Origin: Miscanthus floridulus
Taxonomy: Eukaryota > Streptophyta > Magnoliopsida > Poales > Poaceae
Assembly (NCBI RefSeq): GCF_019320115.1
Contig: NC_089584.1
Span: 102,162,320-102,226,319 of the forward strand
Direction of reading: 5' to 3'
Length of the DNA stretch: 64,000 nucleotides
Below are positions 23,535-34,249 of this stretch, in pieces. How positions within the stretch are numbered: position 1 is the first letter of the stretch; every line of letters starts with the position of its first letter. The notes beneath the pieces are model-generated. The model saw only the letters and a program-made list of their open reading frames with translations, was not told the DNA's origin and did no database searches. Made by a program: the position numbers and the translations under genes.

Positions 23535-25095
23535 TGTCAGTGTTTTAGGTCCGGCGGATCCTCAACCAACTAGTGAAAGTATACTACATGCCCCTAATCC
23601 TAGATGATAATGCAAAGAGACACAAGGTTTATACTGGTTCAGGCAATAGGTGCCCTACGTCCAGTCTGAGAGAGCGATCTTGTATTCCTTGCACCGAGGT
23701 GCTTGTAGTAGGGGTTTACAAGCTAGGCGAGAGAGAGAGAGAGCTAGTCCCAGGTCTCTGCGTGGAGCGGCGTGGGTTGCTTGAGATGTTGATCTCTTGC
23801 AGCGAGGAGGAGTGTGAATTACAGAGCGTTGTGCATTGCTTGCACCTGTGAGTGTGTCTGTGTGTGTCCATCTAGGCGATGTTTCCGTCTGTGCATGCGT
23901 GTCTAGAAATGGCCCCGGTCACTCCCTTTTATAGTTGAAGGGGGGACAGGGGTGATACATGTGTTCGCTATGTCATGTTTTGTGAGTAGAGGCGATGTGT
24001 CTGAGCCCTATAGCTTGTCATTGTGGTGACATGGTCGATGGAGCGGTCTTGTCCTCGGTGTACTAGGGCGACGTGCCGGTCACGCCCGATCTTGTGCGAC
24101 GTGGGAGCTCCTGTGGTGGCTTGACGCAGGGCATGGCGCATGCTGTGGATGACATGTCGGTCGCTGTATGTCGACAGTGTAGAGAGCCAAGGCCTAGTCA
24201 GTGCAGAGGCTGAACCATTGTGGGAGGGCTCGACGGGCGCGAATCCTGAGGCTAGCGAGACCTCGAAGCGGGTAGCCGAGGCTTCGAACGGAGTAGTTGG
24301 TCTTGTACGCTGATTCCGAGGCTACAGAGCTTCGGACATGACTCTCCATGACGCGCTGTCCTCGGAGCAGATGGGGTTAGGTAGCACAGTGCCGCATAGG
24401 TGTCAGTCGTGGGCACAGTGTCGAGCACAGTGGCCGGTAACCCCTGCCCCGTCCTATCCTGGATGGCATGGCGTTGATGCGACTCCCATCTCGTTGGTCA
24501 CTCCACTGTGTCGAGCCATCGTTCGGCTGACGTCACGGGAGTAGTTGGGCGCGTTAGTTGGACGTGACGTCCCGGTCGAGGCGGCAGTGATGGGGTAGCT
24601 ACCGAGCCGGCCTCGAGCGAGGCAGAGAATCGATACCTCGTCCGAGGCCTTACGTGTGGGGTCTCGAGCGAGGCGGAGAATCGGTACCTCGTCTGAGGCC
24701 TTACAGGCGGGGCCTCGAGCGAGTCAGAGAATCGGTACCTCATTTGAGGCCTGGCGGGCGGGGCCTCGGGCAAGTCGGAGAATTGGTACCTCGTCCAAGG
24801 CCTAGCGGGCGGGGCCTCGGACAAGTCGAAGAATCGATACCTCGTCCGAGGCCTGGCTGGCGGGGCCTCGGGCGAGTCGAAGAATTGGTACCTCGTCCGG
24901 GGCCTCATGGTTTCATTTTGGGCCGAGCCCGCCTCGGGTGAGGTGGGATATTGTTCAAGGTGGGCCGGGTGGTCCAGCCGAGCCTCGGATGAGGTGGGGG
25001 TTTGCCGGTGGTTGTCTCTTAGCTTTGATTTTTTTCAGGGTCTAAGCGATTTTTTCGGTTCTTGCTTAGGAGACCCCTTTTTATGGTACCCGACA
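23535..25095 (-). repeat. Gypsy 5' LTR (right copy)
   Basis: 1561 bp. On the minus strand it starts TGTCGGGTACCATAAAAA, a hallmark start of this grass LTR group, and ends ..CTGACA. It carries the same 55-bp tandem array (about 24605-24905) as the left LTR. Confidence 0.88.
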
Positions 25096-25189
25096 CCCGG
25101 TGACCCTCCGAGGTGGTTCGACGCCGCCCCCGATTGATGCTGCACAAAATAGAAGAGATTGCACGTGAGCGACAAGAGAAGAGATAAAT

Positions 25190-25372
25190 ATCCGCCACTA
25201 CCACCACCACCACCACATCATCGCCATCACCAACACTTCGCCACCAACACTTCACCACCACCACCACCACACCACCACATCACCACCACCACCCACCACC
25301 ACCACCATGAGCACCACAACACCGTGACCACCACCACCACCATGACCACCACACCACCACCACCACTAGGTT
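25190..25372 (+). repeat. (CAC)n-rich microsatellite in CACTA copy 1
   Basis: About 180 bp of CCA/CAC triplets with scattered atc and aac interruptions. The corresponding block in CACTA copy 2 is at 60713-60885, so the repeat is part of the family, although its length differs between copies. Confidence 0.9.
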
Positions 25373-25439
25373 TCTCTAGGTTTCACTAGGTTTCTCTAAG
25401 TTTTAGCATAGAAAGTAAAACTTCGTACTTATACTCACC

Positions 25440-27284
25440 GGGGTAGAATCAGGACATTGTGGAGGTGGATTTGGAGCAAGCAGCGGCTGTGGGATCGCCC
25501 AACCTTGTTGCTGGCCAATTTGCTGCATGAACTTGATCATCTCGGCCATCTGCCGCTGATCTTGCTCCCACTGGGCCTCCAAAGCCTATAGCCTCTGTCG
25601 CTCAGCCTCTCACTCGATCTGTAGTTCCTGCACCTGGGCCTGCTGCATTTGACCCCAATGTTTCAATAATGCATAGGTAAGGTGTGTAAAAGTTAAAGAA
25701 CGACGAATGAAACAGGAATGCTTACCTGGAGTGCTGATACTGCGGTCGGCCGTTGGCGTATGGGCACGCTTGAGCTCGTGCTCGCTGCTCGGAGCTAGTG
25801 GAGCGGAGGAGTAGAGGCCATGTCAAGGACGCCGTCGCCAATCCAGAACTGCCCATGCTTCTTGCCTTGTCCCACCCTCATCACGAGCTGAGGATCGAGG
25901 CGCTCCTTGATTCTCGGATCGTAGCCCGGCCCATGGACTAACCTTGCCGCCTCCGTGTACGAAGAGAGGCGGGTATGGACGCTGGAGTTGGTGTACGCCT
26001 CAAGCGGGGCATCTAGGTCATACTCGATGTCGGCCGTCGCCTTGCCTATGTGAGCCAGAGCATATGCCTTGAGTTGACCAACTAGCTAGCCACCGTGTGC
26101 ATCCGACTATGAGAAAGACAACAACATGTGATTTGAAATGATGCAGAATTGAGCACGGCTAGATTAGAGCAATGGCGGAGACTTACATATGCCTTTGCAT
26201 ATTTGCTGAGGCTGCGACTGCTCTGATGGTGAGGTACACCTGGCATCTGCAAACGCCTATCGTGGGCCTCCTCGTGCTTCTTCTGCTAGTCCTCGTCCAA
26301 CCAGGTGTCCACAATATATTCCCAGCAATCGGGGTGGGTGGCGCACCAGCTTGGAATCGCCTACAGGACATCAAGTAGACGACATATCAGAAGATCAAAT
26401 TAGGCATACTTAATCTCAAAAGAAATGAATATTCATGTTTTGTATTTACCTGTATGTACTGCTTCCTTGTCAGCGTCATCCGTCTTTCCTCCTCTTTGTT
26501 GACACGCTTGAGTAGGAACTTGGCGTTGTAGTCTATGTGGGCCTGGAGGCGGGACTCGTAGTGCAAGTCCGTGACACGCCTTTTACAGGAAGCGTAAGCC
26601 ACCTGATACGCACTTTCCTCCTGTCCCTCCTGGATTATGAAGAAATCTTGCATAAAGACACGAGGTATCCATTATTTTATTTCAAGAATGCCTAATGAAT
26701 ACGAGGAATTGAGGAATATAGTGCAAGAAAGACTTACCCACAACTTCTTAATCACCCGATCTGCCTTGTTTCTGCAGCGGATGCCATTATGATCTAGAGC
26801 ATCCTGCACGAGGGCATAGTGGTCGAACATCCAGGCCAGCTCCCAATCTTGATCTTCTTTCCTAACCAGGCCAGGGAAGTGTTCCTTGCACAGAAGTCCC
26901 AGGATGCCATTCACATTGCGTGCCGAGGCCGCCTGGTCCACAAGCACCCAGTTCCTGCACAAGTGGTCCACAATAGTTATTAGTTGTTATTATGATTTTT
27001 CAACATATCAAATGAAGAACATATGAAGTTACTTACTTATCGCCCTCGGGTGCAATCAGTGGGCGCCTCTCAACAGGTATCGGTCGCTTCGGGAGCTTTG
27101 CGGGACCTCGCTGGTAGGGCTTCGACGTACCAGAGGAAGTGGAACCCCCTACCGTCGCCGCCTCCTCGTCCTCCGTTGCTGGAACCGCCTCCTCGTCCTC
27201 CGTCCGTGGACCCCCATCCCCGTCCACCGTGTGCTGAAGGTCGTACGTCACAACTTGCTCGGAAACTTCTAAATTTTTTACCAC
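25440..27284 (-). pseudogene. CACTA Transposase_24-type (Ptta/En/Spm) gene, copy 1
   Basis: Minus-strand exons can be followed from 27284. They run through a Pro/Arg N-terminus (PAKLPKRPIPVERRPLIAP), NVNGILGLLCKEHFPGLVRKED with FDHYALVQDALDHNGIRCRNKADRVI (about 26971-26740), EESAYQVAYASCKRRVTDLHYESR (about 26650-26450), HPDCWEYIVDTWLDED (about 26360-26270), a YTEAARLVHG segment (about 26000-25900) and a C-terminal coiled coil (AQVQELQ, MAEMIKFMQQIGQQQG) near 25660-25460. This is the Pfam 'plant transposase, Ptta/En/Spm' type, probably the TnpA-like DNA-binding partner. In-frame stops shared with copy 2 (about 26287 and about 26091) show it is defective. Exon limits are approximate. Confidence 0.75.
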
Positions 27285-27540
27285 AGCGACATTTCACGAA
27301 TGTCCCTGCACACAGCCTCAAAATACACTAAAAAACGTGAATACCATTTTTTTGAATCGCTGAATTCCAATAATTTATGCACCTACGGTTCAAATTTACT
27401 TTTTCGAGAAAAATTCAGGTAAACATAAAAAATTTAAAAAATATACCAAAAAGTCATAGAAAAGTTCCAAATTGGAACATGTGCTTCAAGGTACTGTATA
27501 AATGCCACAGAAAAAAATTTGAAAAAAAATAAAAAAAATA
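27285..27540. other. CACTA copy 1 interior after the TnpD deletion
   Basis: Sequence parallels copy 2 up to about 27241 and then jumps to AT-rich subterminal DNA. No TnpD-like sequence (seen at 63043-64000 in copy 2) is present. Confidence 0.6.
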
Positions 27541-27547
27541 AAAATAC

Positions 27548-27870
27548 TTTGCCAAATGTCGGAATTGGCACTCGGCAAAGGAACCTCTTTGCCGAGTGCC
27601 AGGCTTGCAGCACTCGGCAAAGACATCACATTTGCCGAGTGCTAACGGCCAGCACTCGGCAAAGGATGACGGAGGGGCCACCGGCGTCGTCTGAGGTATT
27701 TTGCCGAGTGTCCCTCTTTACCGAGTGTTTGGCACTCGGCAAAGACGACCTTTGCCGAGTGCCGGCTTTGCCGAGTGCGGCACTCGGCAAACTGCATCTT
27801 TGCCGAGTGCCCGTGTTTCAACACTCGGCAAAGCGCCGAGCACTCGGCAAAGAGCACGTCTTCCGTAGTG
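27548..27870. repeat. CACTA copy 1 right subterminal repeat array and terminus
   Basis: About fifteen copies of the 13-mer ctttgccgagtgc / gcactcggcaaag (some degenerate), densest between 27760 and 27850, followed by agcacgtcttccgtagtg, the inverse terminal repeat, ending at 27870. Confidence 0.88.
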
Positions 27871-27873
27871 CTT

Positions 27874-30500
27874 GTACACAACTTTAGGATTTCTTGGTTC
27901 TAAATGAATCAATATCCTTTAAGGCCAGGGCCTGGGCAGATCATCAGATGCTTTCAAACCTTCCCCTGCCTCTCAGGTTGCCCTTTTTACATGCTACATA
28001 CACAGAATCACCAAAACAGCGTCTGAGATTCAGTCTTGTTGTCAAGGGTATACTTGCTCCTGAGGAGTATCGAACAAAATACTTCACATTTCTGAAGTGT
28101 ACAGATTACAGAAAGGAAAAGCATGCTGTCGAACCTCGATGATCGTACACAGGTACTGTCGGCGTCGCCCTGTTCAAAACGGTTTCAGCCAAACCTGACT
28201 AGTAGCTAGATGACCGTGACAGCAGTAGAAGAATTGCAGAACTCGCATGGGCCGTGAATGAACCAGAACGATGCTGTAGAAACTTCCACGTAGCCAGTGT
28301 ATCGGTCATATGCCCGCACCCCCCGCACAGCCTGCAAATAGCAAACGGCAAGAGCAACTAGTCAGCGATGGATAGGGGGCATAGGGCCCTCTTCCCATGG
28401 AGGCATAGGGCAGCTGGACAGGGCGCACCCGCACCCAGTCCTGTTATTCAGTCCCGGCCGGCCGCCGATGCTGGCCAGAGAGACAGGGGACCGCACGCAC
28501 GCACGTGGCCGTCGCAAAAATACCGCAGGTCGTAGCAGGCAGCTCTCCACAACCACAAGCCACAGGTCAACGGAACGATATATATTTTTTTTTGACAAGG
28601 ACGGAACGATATGTTGAGCCATGCCCGTGACCGTGAGGCCGTGACCTCTGGTCGTCGATTCGAACCGCGCCGTGGCCGAGAACGGCAGGTGTTTCCATGT
28701 TGGTGGCCGCTGCAACAGCTGACAGGGTCGGCCGGCCGGATGGAATGGAACCTGCCTAGAAGATCCTCCTGGTGTTCCAGCTGGGCAGGCAGGTGCCGGG
28801 CAGGCACCAGCTCCGGTCCCTGGATAGCATCCACGTGGACTCTCCATTCCTCTCTACGCCGGGCACGTCAACCAGCTACGTATTTAGCCAAGTGGGACGT
28901 GCGTGGAAGGTCACTTTTTAGGGGCCCTTTGGATTGAAGGATTGCTGAAGGAAATTTGTAGGATTTAGTTTCCTTTGGATTTTTTTCTATAACCTTTTGT
29001 TTTAACAATGGAAGTACTAGAAGAGTAAAGCACTATGCAGGAGTGGAGTAGGAGAGCGGCATCCACTCTATCTTGGCACATGTTTAGTTTAGAACGAAGT
29101 AGAGGATAAGATGATCATGTCTATGATTTTGAGATGGGATCTAATTTATATTTGGTTAGGCATATGGTCGGTCCTAGTTTTTTATGTCATTCTATGTTCT
29201 TCTTTCTTCTCAGTCATTCTATGTTCTTCTTCCTTCTCATATAACCCAGAGATTGATGTGGGGAAAAAAAATTAGGCGCTAGCACCAGAGGAGGTTGGCC
29301 TATAGGGGCTTCCCCCTAAGGCCGGATTTGCTCTAACCGAACGCAGCCTAAGGAGGGTCCATGGTATTGGAGGAGCTTGTCCCACTGGACATCTCGCTCA
29401 GCCCCATCCATCTTCGAGCATTCCTGAACCTCCTTGTGTCACCACTCTCCTATGTGTCGCCGCTTCCTGAACCTCCTCATGCCCCGCATTATTGCTGCTG
29501 GGGCCTCCTCACGCCGCCAAGTGACACGGTGCCTCTTCCTAAACCATCATGCTCAGCTGATCGTTCCGCTTGCGCTCGTGCCCCTGGCCATGTAGAGATG
29601 ACGCGAGACAATGTTCGCAAGGGATGGCTTATAAGCTTTCCGATTTGAGGGATTGAGTAGCCCAAATATCAAGCAAATATGCCTTCGGTAGGATGACTCA
29701 ATCATCTACGTCCCTCAATCAAGCACCGAAAGAAGTCCACCCCTTCGTGTCTCAGGATCAAACATCCTCATAACCAAACACAACCTAAAATCAGGAAATA
29801 ATGTTTCCATCGTCTCTAGTGAGCCGGTGTGACAGATGATTACATGTAGTTCCTTCAATGTCCAAAAAAATCAGTCTAACCTTCTACACTGTGCTATAGA
29901 GCTTCCGCGAGAGAGTTATCTTTATATTTTCACTATATTTATGTAAAGACTATGTAATATTATTAAACACTTGTGATGATACTTTCTATAATTTGTCAGC
30001 TTATGTGTATGATTGATCTCTGGACACATATAAAATTATGCATCCTATTTTATTCTTAATTTTCTGATGGCGACGTAACGTTCTACACCTATACAGTACA
30101 GACTACATACAGACTCCTTCCCCAAGTCCCGCCTTTTTGCAGCAGCCGCCACCATACCGGCACATAGAGCCAGGGACACCTTTAAAATAAGAGAAAAATT
30201 AAGGAAATGAAAATTTTAGAGGATTGGAATTTTATAATAGAATTTTCTACGTTGCCTCTATAGAACACGGGATTAATATGTTCCGACATGTTCCATATGA
30301 TTTTTTTAAATAAAATTATAATTCTATCCAGAGATAAAGTTGGTACAAAATTTACAAATTTATACGACTCTTGTATACCATCAAATGAAAAATAATTCAT
30401 GCAGTTTCTTTGTTTACTAGTAAGATTCAAGATGCTTGCGCATTCTACTTTTACCTTTTCTATTTATGTATTTTTAAAAAAGAAATCCCGCATTAAATGG
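27874..30500. other. Intergenic, no gene recognised
   Basis: Short open frames occur on both strands without recognisable products, including GC-rich overlapping frames at 28360-28940. 28920-29350 starts gggccctttggattgaagga, a typical start of grass MITEs, and ends near accgaacgcagcctaag, so it may be a decayed MITE. Within it, tcattctatgttcttctt is repeated at about 29189 and 29213. 29800-30450 is AT-rich with nothing identifiable. Confidence 0.4.
28582..28600 (-). mobile_element. 19-bp LINE-tail micro-insertion with TSD
   Basis: The short insert atatttttttttgacaagg sits between two copies of acggaacgatat (28570-28581 and 28601-28612). Read on the minus strand it is CTTGTCAAAAA.., i.e. a poly-A tail plus a few 3' bases of a LINE. 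A second insert with the same end sequence occurs at 32166-32178. Confidence 0.5.
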
Positions 30501-30738
30501 GCCCATCCTCCCTTTCACCCGCTACGCACGCACGTTGCGTACGGCTCCCCCAAATTGGCAGACAGCGACCGCGAGCGCGAGCGCGACGGCAACAAATCAA
30601 CAATTCGGAACGGGGCGGCTGTTGGCTCCACGCCTCCACCCCGCCCGCGCCGAAGTTTCTCCCCCGCGCCCAGGAAGGCCGGTGCGAAGCCCACACCCGC
30701 GCGCCATGTCGCCGTCGCTGATCGCCCTTCGCTCGTGC

Positions 30739-30745
30739 TATAAAA
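30739..30745 (+). promoter_or_regulatory. TATA box of the WRKY gene
   Basis: TATAAAA, 67 bp before the first in-frame ATG at 30806 and at the end of a GC-rich promoter-like block (30500-30735). Its distance fits a transcription start near 30770. Confidence 0.6.
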
Positions 30746-30805
30746 ACGAGCGCTTCGGCGCGCATCTCACTACAGTTACTTGCAGCTGGCCCCGGTCGGC
30801 GGCCC

Positions 30806-31799
30806 ATGCTCATGGCGCGATCGTCCCGCAGCTCATTCGCCGCCGCCGACGTCCTCCTCCCAGCAGCCATGGCGTACCGCCAGCCGTGCAGCGGCGGCTC
30901 TGCTACCTCCAGCTACTTCGGCTCTCGGCCCGCGGCCCCTTTCCCGTTCGGTACGGCGGCGCAGCTGGACGTCTTCGAGTGCCTGTCGGACGAAGGCGGC
31001 GCCGTCCCGGCACCGGCAGCTGTACCTGGTGCGTTCGCGACGCTGCCGCCGCCGCCGCCGCTTATGCCGGCCGAGGGCGTCGTCCCGGACGCGGCTGCAG
31101 GCTACAGCAGTCATGCTAGGTGAGTTTCATATATGTCCAGATCCAGACTCCAGCAGAGACGTGGTGCACTTTTGTTTGCAAAAAATACTTCTGGTGCCTT
31201 TCTCGTGAGCCACCACGTGCACGTTTGTTTCATCAACTGGTTCGTGAACCTGGACGACTTGTATTTCCAGGAGTGCGGCTGCGGCGGGTGAGGGGCCGCC
31301 GAGGAGGACGGACAGAATTGCGTTCCGGGTGAGGTCGGACGACGACGAGGTACTCGACGACGGCTACAAATGGAGGAAGTACGGCAAGAAGTCCGTCAAG
31401 AACAGCCCTAATCCGCGGTAAATATATACAATATTTCGTAGTTTGCATGGGGGGCAATGTGCTACTAACACTGATAGTTTAATTTGCAAGTCATTATTTG
31501 AGAACCCAAAAGTGAGAGATTAATGATCATGAACTAATCAACAACGATGTGTACATATATGCATGCTGGACTGAACCTTGCAACGAATTGAATTGATTTG
31601 CAGGAACTACTACCGGTGCTCGACGGAGGGCTGCAACGTCAAGAAAAGGGTAGAGCGAGACAAGGACGACCCGAGATATGTTGTGACCATGTACGAGGGA
31701 ATGCACAACCATGTGAGCCCTGGTACCATCTATTACGCCACCCAGGACGCCGCCTCCGGCCGCTTCTTCGTCGCCGGGATGCATCAGCCAGGCCACTGA
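30806..31799 (+). CDS. WRKY transcription factor, group IIc, WRKYGKK variant
   Basis: Three exons, 30806-31119, 31271-31417 and 31604-31799, give 218 residues. The N-terminus is Ala/Ser/Pro-rich. The single WRKY domain carries DDGYKWRKYGKK (139-145 for the heptad) followed by a C-X4-C-X23-H-X-H zinc finger (Cys159, Cys164, His188, His190). The second intron interrupts the domain after ..NPR, the conserved position for this family. The finger spacing and a single domain place it in group IIc. WRKYGKK proteins of this group (AtWRKY50/51 type) are known to prefer variant sites over the canonical W box and act in jasmonate/salicylate defence signalling. Starts at 30806, 30812 and 30869 are all in frame, and the last has the strongest start context, so the protein may be 21 residues shorter. 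No lesion is seen. Confidence 0.93.
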
Positions 31800-32155
31800 T
31801 CAACCAGAGATCAGAGCGTGTTAATTAATTGGTGTAAGGTAGATACACTGCGCACTATCTTTAGGGTAGAGACAAACCTACTCAAGAAAAAACTGACGTA
31901 ACATGTCGCTTATAGCTTGTCATATATCTCTCGATGCATGGTCTCTTCTGGTTTAACGTGGGGCTAGATGATTTTGTTTGTGCTGCTACTAGGAGTAAAT
32001 ACTAGCTAATTATGTCTCGCTTTCAGGAAACTGATATATGTGTTCATTTGAAATGTGCTACAAAACAAATGCAATTTTCACTTATTGAGGAGTCATACAG
32101 TTTTAATTAAGTTTGATCAAATCTATGCAAAAAAAATATTAACATTTATGACACC
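31800..32155. other. WRKY 3' region
   Basis: AT-rich, probably 3' UTR and intergenic DNA. No other feature is seen. Confidence 0.4.
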
Positions 32156-32165
32156 GAATAAGTAT

Positions 32166-32178
32166 CTTTTTGACAAGT
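32166..32178 (-). mobile_element. 13-bp LINE-tail micro-insertion with TSD
   Basis: cttttTGACAAGT lies between two copies of gaataagtat (32156-32165 and 32179-32188). It ends with the same TTTTTGACAAG word as the insert at 28582-28600. Confidence 0.4.
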
Positions 32179-32211
32179 GAATAAGTATGAGTAGATCAAT
32201 CATAGAATATA

Positions 32212-34247
32212 CTCCCTCTGTCCCTAGAAGAATGAATTTCAAGCAACTTTAGGGCAGATTAGCAGCAGCAACAACAACAACAAAGCCTTTAAGTCCAAAA
32301 CAAATTAGGGTAGACTAAAGTTAAAACCCAGCAGAAGCAATCAAAGTTCAGGCACATGAATTGCTGTTTTACAAGCACTCCTATCTAAGGTTAAGTCTTT
32401 CGGTATATTCCATCCTTTCAAGTCTCCTTTTATTGTCTCTACCCGAGTCAACTTTGGTCTTCCTCTGCCTCTCTTCACGTTACTATCCTGGCTTAGGATT
32501 CCACTACGCACCGGTGTCTCTGAAGGTCTCCGTTGGACATGTTCAAACCATCTCAACCGGTGTTGGACAAGCTATTCTTCAATTGGTGCTACCCCTAATC
32601 TATCATGTATATCATCGTTCCGAACTCGATCCCTTCTTATATGACCGCAAATCCAACGCAACATACGCATTTCCGCGACACTTATCTGTTGAACATGTCT
32701 TTTTTTCATAGGCCAACATTCTGCACCATACAACATAGTAGGTATAATCGCCGTCCTATAAAACTTGCCTTTTAGGTTCTATGGTACCTTTTTGTCACAT
32801 AGGACACCAGATGGTTGGCGCCACTTCATCCACCCTGCTTTGATTCTATGGCTAACATCTTTATCAATATCCCCGTCTCTCTGTAGTATTGATCCTAAAT
32901 ATCGAAAGGTATCCTTCCTAGGCACTACTTGACCTTCTAAACTAAAATCTTTCTCCTCCCGAGTAGTAGTGCCGAAGTCACATCTCATATACTCGGTTTT
33001 AGTTCTACCGAGTCTAAAATCTTTGGACTCCAAAGTCTCCTGCCATAACTTCAGTTTCTGATTCACTCCTGTCCGGCTTTCATCAACTAGCACTATATCA
33101 TCCGCGAAAAGCATACACCAAGGGATGTCCCCTTGTGACCTCATCCATCACTAAGGCAAATAGATAAGGGCTCAAAACTGATACTTGATGTAGTCCTATC
33201 CTAATCAGAAAGTCATCCGTGTCTCCATCACTTGTTCGAACACTAGTTACAATATTATTGTACATGTCCTTAATGAGCCCGACATACTTCGTTGGGACTT
33301 TATGTTTGTCCAAAGCCCACCACATAACATTCCTTGGTATTTTATCATAAGCCTTCTCCAAGTCAATAAAAACTACGTGTAGGTCCTTTTTCTCCCTATA
33401 CCACTCCATAACTTGTCTTATTAAGAAAATGGCTTCCATGGTTGACCTTCCGGGCTTGAAACCAAATTGGTTCATAGAGACCCGCGTTATTGCTCTCAAG
33501 CGATGCTTGATAACTCTCTCACATAGCTTCATAGTATGGCTCATCAACTTAATTCCTCGGTAATTAGTACAACTTTGAATATTCCATTTATTTTTGTAGA
33601 TCGGTACCAATATACTTCTCCACTCGTCAGGCATCTTGTTCGATCGAAAAATATGGTTGAACAGCTTGGTTAGCCATACTATAGCTATGTCCCCGATGCA
33701 TCTCCACACCTCGATTGGGATACCATCCGGTCCCATCGCCTTACCTCCTTTCATCATTTTCAACGCCTCTTTGACATCAGATTCTTGGATTCTCCGCACA
33801 AAGCGTCTATTGGTGTCATCAAAAGAGTCATCCAACTGAAAGAGTGTGTCCGTATTCTCACCATTGAACAATTTATCAAAATACTCTTGACATCGATGTC
33901 GGATCTCATCCTCCTTCACCAAGAGATGCTCCCTTTCATTCTTAATGCACTTAAGTTGGTTGAAGTCCCTTGTCTTTCTCTCACAAACCCTAGCCATCCT
34001 ATAAATGTGACTAGGTTGTCCCTCATTAAACGGTTGAACCTTAATAGCTCTCTAAATATCGAGAAGCCTAACTAAGTAGTGTTGTTTAGAGTATCCAATA
34101 GCAGCGTAGGAGAGAGAGGTTGTGTTAAATGCGACCCAGACTACAAGAGAGATTAATGTGGATCTGTGGACCGTTTACCTCTAGAAATCGATTCTTTTGG
34201 AGATAAATTTTTGGGCTAGAAATAGATTTTTTCAGGAACTGAGGGAG
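32212..34247. mobile_element. Stowaway-like MITE split by a LINE
   Basis: The left end reads ctccctctgtccctagaag and the right end ..caggaactgagggag. These are Stowaway-type inverted termini, each flanked by TA (32210-32211 and 34248-34249). The two parts (about 32212-32260 and about 34079-34247) make a MITE of roughly 220 bp. The intervening 1.8 kb is the LINE described next. Confidence 0.6.
32261..34078 (-). pseudogene. RTE-type LINE, 5'-truncated and frameshifted
   Basis: On the minus strand the open frame 33997-33098 encodes the fingers/palm of a non-LTR reverse transcriptase: MKGGKAMGPDGIPIEVWR, NYRGIKLMSHTMKLCERVI, MNQFGFKPGRSTMEAI and FIDLEKAYDKIPR. After a frameshift near 33135 the frame 33144-32779 continues with the catalytic FADD and the [13 protein letters not shown] and [15 protein letters not shown] words. 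The C-terminus (RLRWFEHVQRRP..) ends near 32341. The tail consists of GTT/GCT triplets at about 32261-32282 rather than poly-A, which fits the RTE clade. The N-terminal endonuclease is missing. At least one frameshift and stops near 32780 make it inactive. Confidence 0.85.
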
Positions 34248-34249
34248 TA

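Larger units (their letters stand above)
13601..25095 (-). mobile_element. Gypsy/Tat-lineage LTR retrotransposon nested in CACTA copy 1
   Basis: An 11,495-bp element with LTRs at both ends and a perfect 5-bp target-site duplication CCCGG (13596-13600 and 25096-25100). The matching spot in CACTA copy 2 (near 60600) is empty, which proves the insertion. In its own (minus) orientation the order is LTR, primer site, gag, partial integrase, a long non-pol region holding an antisense ORF, and LTR. Protease, RT and RNase H are missing. The antisense extra ORF and large 3' spacer are typical of the Tat lineage (Grande, Retand, RIRE2-like). It cannot move without help. Confidence 0.9.
12812..27870 (-). 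mobile_element. CACTA (En/Spm) element copy 1, 15.06 kb, with nested Gypsy element
   Basis: The left end is CACTACAGCAGACACGTGC at 12812; the right end is the inverse of CACTACGGAAGACGTGC, ending at 27870. The flanking 3-bp target-site duplication is CTT (12809-12811 and 27871-27873), as expected for CACTA elements. Both ends carry dense inverted arrays of the 13-mer GCACTCGGCAAAG / CTTTGCCGAGTGC, the likely transposase-binding sites. The interior holds a minus-strand transposase-24-type gene (25440-27284) and a (CAC)n block. The TnpD gene present in copy 2 is missing. Removing the nested Gypsy element (13601-25095 plus one CCCGG) leaves an element of about 3.6 kb. It has no complete transposase and must be non-autonomous. 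Confidence 0.92.

Noticed and set aside
25159..25389. A His/Pro-rich protein
   Set aside because: It is a translation of the (CAC)n microsatellite found in both CACTA copies.
28362..28937. A host gene in the GC-rich overlapping frames
   Set aside because: Frames overlap on both strands, none shows a recognisable domain or splice structure, and one contains a micro-insertion.
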